From assembly GCA_020025755.1 (NCBI GenBank), contig JAHHRO010000002.1, forward strand, positions 1 through 64,000: a DNA stretch of 64,000 nucleotides, written 5' to 3'. The position numbers and the translations under genes were made by a program. Each line of letters starts with the position of its first letter. The stretch's first letter is position 1. The DNA is from Butyricicoccus sp. GTDB taxonomy: Bacteria > Bacillota > Clostridia > Oscillospirales > Butyricicoccaceae. Shown piece after piece: positions 36,166 through 44,751 of the stretch. The notes beneath the pieces are model-generated. The model was not told the DNA's origin and searched no databases. It worked only from the letters and a program-made list of their open reading frames with translations.

Positions 36166-36543
36166 ATGGCAAATAATCGCATTGACCGAATTTCCGAAAT
36201 GGTAGGACGCGCTCTGGCTGAGGCGATCCGCTCGGTAAAAGATCCGCGCGTTTCGGATGCATTTGTTTCCGTGACCCATTGTGAGGTCACAAACGATCTG
36301 CGCTATGCGAAAGTTTATATTTCTGTCATGGGTCCGGATGCGCAGGCATCTGAGGTCATGAAGGGGCTGAAATCCGCAGCAGGCTGGCTGCGCCGTGAGG
36401 TTGGGCATGCAGTCCAGCTGCGCTATGCGCCGGAATTGGTATTTACGCTCGATCACTCGATTGAAAGTGGTGCACACATCAATGACGTCATCAATCAACT
36501 GGAGCGGGATGGCAAAATGGGCACAGGGGAGAACAACGAATGA
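36166..36543 (+). CDS. rbfA: 30S ribosome-binding factor RbfA
   Basis: ATG 36166 follows AAAGGAGGG; the longer frame to 36094 runs through the hairpin. The 125 residues have the RbfA core (RISEMVGRALAEAIRSVKDPRVSD, LRYAKVYISVMG, VQLRYAPELVFTLDHSIESG). It matures the 16S rRNA 5' end and helps in cold. Its stop overlaps the nrnA start (ATGA). Confidence 0.97.
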   Translation: MANNRIDRISEMVGRALAEAIRSVKDPRVSDAFVSVTHCEVTNDLRYAKVYISVMGPDAQASEVMKGLKSAAGWLRREVGHAVQLRYAPELVFTLDHSIESGAHINDVINQLERDGKMGTGENNE

Positions 36544-37505
36544 TTGGAAGCATTGAACAGGCTGCCAAGGCTTTGTTGGGGGCAGATGATATTCTGATCC
36601 TCACGCACCGTCGTCCGGATGGAGATACCACAGGCTGTGCCGGTGCACTGTGCCGCGGTCTGCGTCAGCTGGGCAAAACGGCATATATCCTGCCCAATCC
36701 CGATGTAACAGCGCGTTATGCGGATCTGATCGTACCCTGCTATGCACCGGCGGATTTTGTGCCTGCGTTTGTCGCAACGACAGATATCGCAGACTTTGGC
36801 TTGCTGACGGAAAACGCAAAGCCCTATCAGGATCGGTTGGATCTGGTGCTCGATCATCACCGTTCCAATGGCATGACCGCGTCTGTGCGTGTGGTGCGTG
36901 AGTCGGCAGGTGCAAATGCAGAGGTTGTGCTGGATGTGCTCAACGCGATGGGCGTGACACTGGATCCCGAAATTGCGACCTGTCTGTATGTTGCACTCTC
37001 TACCGATACCGGCTGTTTCCGCTACTCCAATACAACTGCGGATACCCTCCGCGCGGCGGCACGCTGTCTGGAAGCTGGGGTAGATGGCGGAGAACTCAAC
37101 CGCAAGCTGTTTGAGGTCAAGAGCTGGGCACGCTTTCAGATGGAACGCATCGTTTTCGATACGGTGGAATTTCTGAGAGACGGAAAGATCGCGCTTGCGC
37201 TCATTCGCCGTGCAGATATCGAGAAGACGGGGGCGGATATGGACGATCTGGACTCCATTGCATCGCTGACCCGTCAGATCGAGGGTGTGCAGGTCGGGAT
37301 CACGGTCACTGAAAATAAGGACGGTACCTGTAAGATCTCGGTACGCACCACAAAGGAAGTAGACGCCTCTGCAATCTGTGCAAGATGCGGCGGCGGCGGG
37401 CATCTGCGTGCCGCAGGTGCGACCCTGACCTGTCCTCCAGAGGAGGCACGCGGCAAGATTTTGGCGGCGGCGGAGCAGGTATACGCAGAAAGCGAGCTGG
37501 CGTAA
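36540..37505 (+). CDS. nrnA: DHH-family oligoribonuclease/pAp phosphatase
   Basis: The 321 residues have the DHH motif set: THRRPDGDTTGCAGAL, DIADFG, LDHHRSN and DTGCFRYSNTTADT, with the C-terminal DHHA1 glycine loop ARCGGGGHLRAAGATL. NrnA degrades short RNA oligonucleotides and 3'-phosphoadenosine 5'-phosphate. It overlaps rbfA by 4 bp and abuts truB without a gap, so the three are translated together. Confidence 0.93.
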   Translation: MIGSIEQAAKALLGADDILILTHRRPDGDTTGCAGALCRGLRQLGKTAYILPNPDVTARYADLIVPCYAPADFVPAFVATTDIADFGLLTENAKPYQDRLDLVLDHHRSNGMTASVRVVRESAGANAEVVLDVLNAMGVTLDPEIATCLYVALSTDTGCFRYSNTTADTLRAAARCLEAGVDGGELNRKLFEVKSWARFQMERIVFDTVEFLRDGKIALALIRRADIEKTGADMDDLDSIASLTRQIEGVQVGITVTENKDGTCKISVRTTKEVDASAICARCGGGGHLRAAGATLTCPPEEARGKILAAAEQVYAESELA

Positions 37506-38417
37506 ATGGAGATAAGCGGTATTCTGATTTTCAATAAACCGCAGGACTTTACATCCCATGATGTGGTAGCAAAGCTGCGCGGTATTTTGCATACCCGCAA
37601 GATCGGGCATGGCGGTACCCTCGACCCTATGGCAACGGGGGTACTCCCGATTTTTGTCGGGGGGGCAACCAAGGCGGCGGATTATGCCGCGGCGCAGGAG
37701 AAAGAATATATTGCAGGCTTTACGCTGGGGCAGGCGACTGACACACAGGATACGACCGGAACGGTTGTGGCACAGTCGGAAAAACGTGTCACAACTGCAC
37801 AGGTACAGCAGGCACTTGCCGAATTTCTGGGCGCACAGAAGCAAATTCCGCCCATGTATTCCGCGGTCAAGATCGGTGGACAGAAGCTCTATGATCTTGC
37901 CCGAAAAGGCAAGGAGATCGAGCGTCCGGCGCGTGATATCACGATCCTTGACATCGTACTCTGTGATTTTGATGAGGAAACACAGAAAGGAACCTTTCGC
38001 GTGGTGTGCTCCAAGGGAACCTATGTGCGCACGATCGTACATGATCTGGGTGAGCGGCTGGAAACCTATGCCGCAATGCACGCACTCACGCGTACTCGCT
38101 CGGGTGTGTATCCTTTGGAGGGCGCACTCTCCTTTGACGAGATCGAGCGGGCACGCGATGAGGGGAGACTGGACACTCTGTTCCGCCCAACAGATACCTT
38201 GTTTGCGGCATATCCGGCGGTCACGATGAATGACGAGGGCAATGAACGCGCATTGCGCGGTGCAACTGTGTTTGAACGCCAGACAAGCGGACTCTGTGCA
38301 TTTGCAGCAGGGACGATCTGCCGCGTGTACCATAACGATGTATTTTGTATGCTGGGACGCATCGACCAGCTGGACAAGGGTGGATATGGCTTGTTTGTCC
38401 ATAAGAATTTTCGATAA
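37506..38417 (+). CDS. truB: tRNA pseudouridine-55 synthase TruB
   Basis: The 303 residues start at the base after the nrnA stop. Motif I (KIGHGGTLDPMATGVLPIFVGGATK) holds the catalytic Asp of TruB; QIPPMYSAVKIGGQKLYDLARKG and SKGTYVRTIVHDLGERL are the other signatures. It makes pseudouridine 55 in the T-loop of tRNAs. The C-terminus looks like a PUA-type extension. Confidence 0.97.
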   Translation: MEISGILIFNKPQDFTSHDVVAKLRGILHTRKIGHGGTLDPMATGVLPIFVGGATKAADYAAAQEKEYIAGFTLGQATDTQDTTGTVVAQSEKRVTTAQVQQALAEFLGAQKQIPPMYSAVKIGGQKLYDLARKGKEIERPARDITILDIVLCDFDEETQKGTFRVVCSKGTYVRTIVHDLGERLETYAAMHALTRTRSGVYPLEGALSFDEIERARDEGRLDTLFRPTDTLFAAYPAVTMNDEGNERALRGATVFERQTSGLCAFAAGTICRVYHNDVFCMLGRIDQLDKGGYGLFVHKNFR

Positions 38418-38456
38418 ATAAAAAAGGAAGCATCTTGCTTCCGTTGGAGGTTCCAG

Positions 38457-39362
38457 ATGATAACACAGCATCAAAAACCGCGTGCCATCGCGCTGGGATA
38501 TTTTGACGGTGTACACATGGGACACCGCGCCCTGATGCAGAGAGCGGTACAGCGTGCGCATGAGATCGGCGGTACGTCAGCGGTGTTTACATTCGATCAG
38601 CACCCGTCCGCGGTTGTTTCCGGCCAGCCCGTTCCGCTTCTGACCGCGGATGCATATCGGCAGGATGAAATCAAACAGCGCGGCGGTGTGGATGAGGTCA
38701 TCTTCGGTCATTTTGAGGAGCTGCGCACGATGGATTGGCGCGACTTTATCCATGAACTGCTGATTGGCAGGTTCCATGCAAAGTATATTATTTCCGGACA
38801 TAATAACCGTTTCGGCTATATGGGACGGGGAACACCGGAGGGGATGGCTGAGGAATGCGCCAAGGTTGGCGTGGGATATGACTGTATCGAGGATGTGAAG
38901 ATCGGTGGGATCGTGGTATCCTCGACCTATATCAGACAACTCATCTCACTGGGAGATATGGAACGTGTTTCGGAATTTTTGGGTCATCCCTATACCGTTA
39001 CAGGCGTCGTGGAGCATGGGCGTAAAGTCGGTCGCACCTATGGTGTGCCCACGGTCAATCTGCCTTTGCCGCCTGAAATGGCACTGCCGCCGTTTGGTGT
39101 GTATGCATCACGCGTCTGTGTCGGGGATCAGACCTATCTTGCGGCGACCAACATTGGCGTCAAGCCTACCTTTGTAGATGCCGGTGCGCCGACGATCGAG
39201 CCGCATCTGCTGGATTTTTCGGGTGACCTGTATGGAAAGCTCATCCATGTAGAGCTGCATCGTTTCTTGCGGCCGGAAAAGACCTTCGATTCTGTGGAAG
39301 CACTCCATGCAGCCATTCGCGAAAATGTGCAGCAGACCCGTGACTTTTTTGCGGATCAGTAA
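38457..39362 (+). CDS. ribF: Bifunctional riboflavin kinase/FAD synthetase RibF
   Basis: The 301 residues have an N-terminal nucleotidyltransferase (ALGYFDGVHMGHRALMQRAV; VVSSTYIRQLI) and a C-terminal flavokinase domain (TVTGVVEHGRKVGRTYGVPTVNL, ATNIGVKPTF, FLRPEKTF). It makes FMN and FAD. It closes the operon that begins with rimP; a strong terminator follows at once. Confidence 0.96.
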   Translation: MITQHQKPRAIALGYFDGVHMGHRALMQRAVQRAHEIGGTSAVFTFDQHPSAVVSGQPVPLLTADAYRQDEIKQRGGVDEVIFGHFEELRTMDWRDFIHELLIGRFHAKYIISGHNNRFGYMGRGTPEGMAEECAKVGVGYDCIEDVKIGGIVVSSTYIRQLISLGDMERVSEFLGHPYTVTGVVEHGRKVGRTYGVPTVNLPLPPEMALPPFGVYASRVCVGDQTYLAATNIGVKPTFVDAGAPTIEPHLLDFSGDLYGKLIHVELHRFLRPEKTFDSVEALHAAIRENVQQTRDFFADQ

Positions 39363-39364
39363 AG

Positions 39365-39399
39365 AAAAAAGACTGAAGACGTTTTCTTCAGTCTTTTTT
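39365..39399. terminator. Bidirectional terminator between ribF and rodA
   Basis: AAAAAAGACTGAAGA (39365-39379) pairs exactly with TCTTCAGTCTTTTTT (39385-39399). It serves both convergent genes, ribF (+) and rodA (-). Confidence 0.93.
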
Positions 39400-39406
39400 G
39401 ATGCAT

Positions 39407-40537
39407 TTATTTTTGCAGCCAACTGGGCTTGGCTCGCATACGCACACCAGCGGCGACACCCAAAGCGGCGTACATGGTAACGACCGAAGTACCGCCATAG
39501 GAGAACAGCGGCAAGGTAACACCAATGACAGGGAACATACCAAGGCACATCAAAATATTCTGGAAGGATTGGAACATCAGCATGCCGCCAATGCCCACAG
39601 TCAGCAGAGCGGAGAATGTAGAACCTGCGCGGAAGCTGATATAAAACAGGCGGAGTACAAGCAAAGCAAGCAGGATAATAATGGCGAGCGCACCGACGAA
39701 CCCAAATTCCTCACCGGCAACGGTATAAATAAAGTCGGATTCATTGACGGGCACTTTGCCATACTGCGTTTGCAGCCCCTGCATATAGCCAGCACCGCTG
39801 AACTGTCCCGCGCCAATGGCGATCTTGCCCTGTGCCGTCTGATAGTAGTAGTCCTTTTGCGGATATAGATTGTCAATGGCAGGATCAAGGAGAACCAGAA
39901 TACGCGCCAGACGATAGCCGCTTAAAAACTGGAATGCGATGGGGACGGCAGCCAGTCCGAACACCAGTCCGCCGAATACCCACTTATAAGAGATACCCGC
40001 AGCAAAGATCATCGTGATCGCAATGAGGATATAACCGAGACCAACACCTGCGTCATGCTGTGCGAGCACGATCGCACCAAAGAGCAGCATGACATGGATA
40101 CCGAGTTGAATGAGCGTCTGCCAGCGGTTGATCTCCTCAAATACCAGCATGAGATGTGCAGCAAAGGTGACAATGAACAGGATCTTGCCAAGCTCGCTGG
40201 GTTGAACATTGATCGAGCCAATGGTGATCCAGCTGCGGTTGCCGCCGCGATTCGTGCCGAGAAAACGCATGGAAAGCTGTAAAAGCACATTGAAGACAAG
40301 GAGGACGTGCCAGTAGCGTTTGATGGATTCCAAATCGATCAGCGACATAATGATAAAGATAAAAACGCCAATGATCGTGGCAATGCCTTGGATGAGAATG
40401 AAGCGATCATGCAGGGCATCGGCTGCAGTTGCAGAATTGACCAGAACGAGACCGTATGCCGAACAGCAAAGTGCCAGAAACAGCAGATACAGATCCGTAT
40501 TTTTAAAATAATGCGCAGCAGAGCGCAGTGGATTCAT
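39407..40537 (-). CDS. rodA: Peptidoglycan polymerase RodA (SEDS family)
   Basis: The start codon at 40537 has GGGAGG 9 bp upstream on the minus strand; the frame extends to 40651 but without a ribosome site. The 376 residues form about ten membrane helices with the SEDS marks (NRSWITIGSINVQPSELGKI, AQHDAGVGLGYILIA, NESDFIYTVAGEEFGFVG, LPLFSYGGTS). It polymerises glycan strands for wall elongation with a class B PBP; FtsW/SpoVE are close alternatives. It is the only minus-strand gene in the window. Confidence 0.93.
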   Translation of the reverse strand: MNPLRSAAHYFKNTDLYLLFLALCCSAYGLVLVNSATAADALHDRFILIQGIATIIGVFIFIIMSLIDLESIKRYWHVLLVFNVLLQLSMRFLGTNRGGNRSWITIGSINVQPSELGKILFIVTFAAHLMLVFEEINRWQTLIQLGIHVMLLFGAIVLAQHDAGVGLGYILIAITMIFAAGISYKWVFGGLVFGLAAVPIAFQFLSGYRLARILVLLDPAIDNLYPQKDYYYQTAQGKIAIGAGQFSGAGYMQGLQTQYGKVPVNESDFIYTVAGEEFGFVGALAIIILLALLVLRLFYISFRAGSTFSALLTVGIGGMLMFQSFQNILMCLGMFPVIGVTLPLFSYGGTSVVTMYAALGVAAGVRMRAKPSWLQK

Positions 40538-40755
40538 AAAAAACGACCTCCCATTTTTCGGAAAAACATGCGGCATTTGCGTGGGTACGGATAAAATCCA
40601 TAAAAGGATGCAATTTATCATACCATAATTTCGGTAGAAAAGCGAGGACAAAATGTGCTGTATTTATTTTTAATTGCCGCATTCTATGGTAAAATAACGA
40701 CAAGTGGTTCTTTATGCCAATACCACCATACTTGGATACATGGAGGAGATCGCCA

Positions 40756-42426
40756 ATGATGACAGACATTGAAATCGCACAGGATTGCCGCATGCAACCC
40801 ATTACAGACATTGCTGAGAAAGCAGGGATCTTGCCGGATGAGCTGGAGCTCTATGGAAAGTATAAAGCAAAGTTGTCCGCCCAAACATGGAAGCGTCTGG
40901 AGAATCAGCCGGATGGCAAGCTGGTTTTGGTGACTGCCATCAACCCCACACCAGCTGGAGAGGGCAAGACGACAACGACAGTCGGACTGGGACAGGCGAT
41001 GGCACAGCTGGGGAAAAAGGCAATCATTGCCCTGCGTGAGCCCTCGCTGGGACCGGTTTTTGGCATCAAGGGAGGTGCAGCAGGCGGCGGCTATGCACAG
41101 GTCGTGCCAATGGAAGATATCAACCTGCATTTTACGGGCGATATGCATGCCATTACGGCGGCAAACAATTTGCTCTGTGCAATGCTGGATAACCATTTAC
41201 AGCAGGGCAATGAACTTCTCATTGATCCTCGCCGTATCTTGTTCACCCGTGTGCTGGATATGAATGACCGCGCCCTGCGCAATATCACCATTGGTTTGGG
41301 CGGCAAGATCAACGGTGTGCCCCGTGAAGATCACTTTATGATCACGGTTGCATCTGAGGTCATGGCAATTCTGTGTCTGGCGCGTGACATTACAGATCTC
41401 AAGGAGAGATTGGGCAATATTCTGGTGGCATACCGCTATGATGGCACGCCAGTGTATGCGCGCGATCTGGGCGCAGATGGTGCAATGACGGCACTTTTGA
41501 AGGATGCCATCAAGCCGAACCTTGTGCAGACTTTGGAGGGCACACCCTGCCTCATGCATGGCGGCCCATTTGCCAATATTGCACATGGCTGCAACAGCGT
41601 ACAGGCAACTAAGATGGCAATGAAGCTTGCAGATATTGCCATCACTGAGGCTGGATTTGGTGCTGATCTGGGCGCAGAGAAGTTTTTTGATATCAAGTGC
41701 CGCGCGGCTGGATTGGCTCCATCGTGTGTGGTGCTGGTTGCGACTGTGCGTGCGCTCAAGTACAATGGCGGCGTTGCCAAGGCAGACCTGAACAAGCAGG
41801 ATACGGAGGCACTTGCGCGCGGTATCGTAAATCTGGATGCCCATATCGAGAATATCCAGAAGTTTGGCGTGCCGGTCGTGGTTGCGATCAATGCGTTCCC
41901 GATGGATACCGAGGAAGAAATGGAAGTGATCCGCAAGCACTGCGAGGAAAAGGGCGTGCGTGTTGCGCTGTCCGAAGTGTTTGCCAAGGGCGGCGCAGGC
42001 GGAACTCAATTGGCACAGCAGGTTCTGGATGTGCTGGAAGAAAATACAGCCGATTTCCAGCCGCTCTATGCATTGGATCAGCCGCTTACGGACAAGATCC
42101 GTGCGATCGCGACGCAGATCTATGGTGCGGCAGAGGTCAATATCCTGCCTGCAGCACAAAAGGAACTGGCAAGCATCGCCGAGATGGGATATGGCGATTT
42201 GCCGATCTGTATGGCAAAGACACAGTATTCCCTGTCTGATGATGCATCCATGCTGGGGCGTCCAAAGGACTTTACGATCACCGTGCGCACTGCACGTTTG
42301 TCGGCAGGTGCCGGATTCGTTGTATGTGAGACTGGGGCAATCATGACGATGCCGGGGCTTCCCAAGAAGCCGGCGGCACTTTCCATTGATGTCGATGCAG
42401 ATGGAAAGATCACAGGCTTGTTCTAA
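40756..42426 (+). CDS. fhs: Formate-tetrahydrofolate ligase
   Basis: ATG 40756 is 7 bp after GGAGGAG; ATG 40759 is possible. The 556 residues contain the P-loop [45 protein letters not shown] and [14 protein letters not shown], all diagnostic of Fhs. It makes 10-formyl-tetrahydrofolate from formate, ATP and tetrahydrofolate, common in anaerobic Clostridia. It stands alone between rodA (divergent) and its terminator. Confidence 0.97.
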   Translation: MMTDIEIAQDCRMQPITDIAEKAGILPDELELYGKYKAKLSAQTWKRLENQPDGKLVLVTAINPTPAGEGKTTTTVGLGQAMAQLGKKAIIALREPSLGPVFGIKGGAAGGGYAQVVPMEDINLHFTGDMHAITAANNLLCAMLDNHLQQGNELLIDPRRILFTRVLDMNDRALRNITIGLGGKINGVPREDHFMITVASEVMAILCLARDITDLKERLGNILVAYRYDGTPVYARDLGADGAMTALLKDAIKPNLVQTLEGTPCLMHGGPFANIAHGCNSVQATKMAMKLADIAITEAGFGADLGAEKFFDIKCRAAGLAPSCVVLVATVRALKYNGGVAKADLNKQDTEALARGIVNLDAHIENIQKFGVPVVVAINAFPMDTEEEMEVIRKHCEEKGVRVALSEVFAKGGAGGTQLAQQVLDVLEENTADFQPLYALDQPLTDKIRAIATQIYGAAEVNILPAAQKELASIAEMGYGDLPICMAKTQYSLSDDASMLGRPKDFTITVRTARLSAGAGFVVCETGAIMTMPGLPKKPAALSIDVDADGKITGLF

Positions 42427-42468
42427 AAAATCGAGATAAGGTGTCGATCCGCCTATATGGATCTGCAA

Positions 42469-42497
42469 AAAAGCTTCTCCGTTTTGGGGAAGCTTTT
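42469..42497 (+). terminator. Terminator after fhs
   Basis: AAAAGCTTCTCC (42469-42480) pairs with GGGGAAGCTTTT (42486-42497, one G-T pair) around a 5-nt loop; short T-rich stretch follows. Confidence 0.75.
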
Positions 42498-42553
42498 CTC
42501 TTGGTTTGAGATAAAAAATTTGGCGGTTTATGCTGAAATACATTGGTTATATA

Positions 42554-42562
42554 TGTTATAAT
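42554..42562 (+). promoter_or_regulatory. Extended -10 promoter before the FtsA-like gene
   Basis: TGTTATAAT: TG at 42554-42555 and a perfect TATAAT at 42557-42562, 70 bp before the start codon. No good -35 at 17 bp, which fits the extended -10 type. Confidence 0.55.
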
Positions 42563-42631
42563 AGGGATAAATAAATGCTAGAAACAACAGAGCGGTGCAT
42601 CGATTGACACTGCTTTTTGGGAGGAATGAGT

Positions 42632-44722
42632 ATGACGGAAAACCAAGAGCTCGTTTTTGCTCTGGATATTGGTACGCGCAGTGTCATTGGTGTTGTAGGA
42701 TATGCGGAAAAGAATGGGCTTCATGTACTTGCGATCGAGCGGGAGGATCATGGGACGCGTGCCATGGTGGATGGGCAGATTCAGGATATCGCTTTGGTTG
42801 CAGATGCAGCCAAAGCGGTGCGTGAGCGGCTGGAAAAGAAAGTGGAACAGCCTCTGCATGCAGTCTGTGTGGCGGCGGCAGGACGTTCGCTCAAGACACA
42901 GTGTGCAGAATATGAGATCATGCTGCCCGACAGCCAGAGCATCGATAGTGAACTGATCGCTCGGCTGGAGACCGGTGCAATCAACCGTGCGGAACAGGCG
43001 TTTGATGCGCAGGGGGATGAAAGTGACCGTCTGTATTATCTGGTCGGCTATTCCGTCACGGGGTATGAACTCGATCATTATCCCATGAACACCCTGCTCG
43101 ATCACCGTGGACAGCATCTGAAGGCCTCTGTGATCGCAACGTTCCTGCCGAGTGAGGTGGTAGAAAGCCTGTGTACTGCGATGCGAAAGGCAGGATTGGA
43201 GGTCGCAAGCCTTACTTTGGAGCCGATCGCGGCAATGAATCTCATTATTCCACCGCAGCTGCGTCTGCTCAATCTGGCACTGGTCGATATCGGTGCAGGC
43301 ACTTCGGATATTGCGGTTTCGCAGGATGGCAGCGTGATCGGCTATACAATGGCAACCGTTGCAGGAGACGAGATCACCGAGACCCTGATGAAGCAGTATC
43401 TGCTGGATTTCGATACCGCAGAGCAGATCAAGTTGGCGATCAGTGTAGGCGAAGAAGTCACGTTCTGTGATATTTTGGGCATTGAGCACTGTATTTCCGC
43501 AGAGGAGGTCACCAAGGCAACTGAACAGGCTGCTCGAGTCCTGTGTCAGGAGATCTGTGCAGGGGTGCGCGCGCTCAACGGAAAAGCACCTTCCGCACTG
43601 TTTCTGGTTGGCGGCGGCAGTCAGCTTGCCAAACTGCGTGAATATGTAGAGCATGAACTGGAGATGGAGCCGTCTCGCGTTGCAGTCGGCAGCGCGAATC
43701 TGCGCAATCTGGTTTGGACAGACGAGGCGTATGATCTCAGAAGTCCGGATCTTGCAACTCCGCTGGGGATCGCGCTTTCTGCGGCGCAGCAGCTGACAGG
43801 GAACGGCTTGCAGATCGTCATCAATGGTCGCCGTGCGAATCTGTTCCGCAGCGAGCATTTGAGTGTGCGGGATGTACTGATGATGAATGGATATCGCTAT
43901 CGCGACTTCATTGGACGCTCGGGGCGCAGTGTTTCTTTCACGCTGGATGGAGAACGGCGTGTGATCCGCGGCACACAGTCCATTCCGGCGGAGCTCAGCC
44001 GCAATGGGGAGGCTGTCAACCTGTCTGACTTCGTACATGCAGGGGATAATATTTCCTTTGTTCCGGCTGTCTCAGGTGAAGATGCTGCACCCGTACTGGG
44101 CGAGGTGATCCCAGAGCTTTCTCGTGATATCGTCTGGGTAGGCGATCATCAGGTGTACATTGGGCTGGTTGCGCGAGTCAATGGTAAATTTGTATCCAAT
44201 GATACGGTGCTTGTCAGTGGCGATGAGGTAGAGACCTGCAGCGTACAGACTTTGGAGGATCTTATCACAGTCTATCAGCTGGAGACACCTGTGCTGCGCA
44301 ATGGCAAGGTTTGTTCCGGTGAGATCCTGCTCGAGGCAGAAGATCATATTGTATGCGGACAAAGTGCTTGTACCAGCGAGGGTTTGGGAGAACATGGGCT
44401 GGAAGATGGAACAAGTGTGTCAAAGAATCCGTCAGAAGAAGTGGAAACAAAAGCCGGCGTGAAAGGCGTATCTGCGCAGCAGGCGGCAGAGCCGCAGATC
44501 CTGCATGTGGTACTCAATGATCAGCCCTTGAAGCTGACTATCACACCGCAGCATCCGATCTATTATCTTATGGATCTGCTGGAACATACCAACATCGATT
44601 TTCAGAACCTGACGCAGGAGGTCTGTCTGGAGATCAATGGGCAGGAGGCTTCCTTCCAGCAGCGTCTTTTCATGGGAGATCATGTGCATATTTATGAAAA
44701 ACCACGCGAGAGTAGTTTTTGA
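42632..44722 (+). CDS. FtsA-like actin-fold cell-division protein with long C-terminal extension
   Basis: ATG 42632 lies 7 bp after GGGAGG. Residues 1-385 are an FtsA/PilM-type actin fold: FALDIGTRSVIGVVG (phosphate 1), LALVDIGAGTSDIAV (phosphate 2), FLVGGGSQLAKL (adenosine). The total of 696 residues is far longer than canonical FtsA (about 420). The extra part holds two similar beta-grasp-like segments (from about 393, LQIVINGRRANLF; from about 624, LHVVLNDQPLKLT), separated by an acidic linker, and lacks the usual FtsA membrane helix. Long FtsA-like proteins of this kind occur in Clostridia; the role is unproven. An SLH protein follows. Confidence 0.85.
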   Translation: MTENQELVFALDIGTRSVIGVVGYAEKNGLHVLAIEREDHGTRAMVDGQIQDIALVADAAKAVRERLEKKVEQPLHAVCVAAAGRSLKTQCAEYEIMLPDSQSIDSELIARLETGAINRAEQAFDAQGDESDRLYYLVGYSVTGYELDHYPMNTLLDHRGQHLKASVIATFLPSEVVESLCTAMRKAGLEVASLTLEPIAAMNLIIPPQLRLLNLALVDIGAGTSDIAVSQDGSVIGYTMATVAGDEITETLMKQYLLDFDTAEQIKLAISVGEEVTFCDILGIEHCISAEEVTKATEQAARVLCQEICAGVRALNGKAPSALFLVGGGSQLAKLREYVEHELEMEPSRVAVGSANLRNLVWTDEAYDLRSPDLATPLGIALSAAQQLTGNGLQIVINGRRANLFRSEHLSVRDVLMMNGYRYRDFIGRSGRSVSFTLDGERRVIRGTQSIPAELSRNGEAVNLSDFVHAGDNISFVPAVSGEDAAPVLGEVIPELSRDIVWVGDHQVYIGLVARVNGKFVSNDTVLVSGDEVETCSVQTLEDLITVYQLETPVLRNGKVCSGEILLEAEDHIVCGQSACTSEGLGEHGLEDGTSVSKNPSEEVETKAGVKGVSAQQAAEPQILHVVLNDQPLKLTITPQHPIYYLMDLLEHTNIDFQNLTQEVCLEINGQEASFQQRLFMGDHVHIYEKPRESSF

Positions 44723-44751
44723 TGCGTACAAAAGAAAGGAAGTGTATATGG

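Noticed and set aside
36495..38561. 688-codon minus-strand frame opposite nrnA, truB and part of ribF
   Set aside because: It spans three well-supported plus-strand genes and shows Cys/His/Arg-rich shadow composition.
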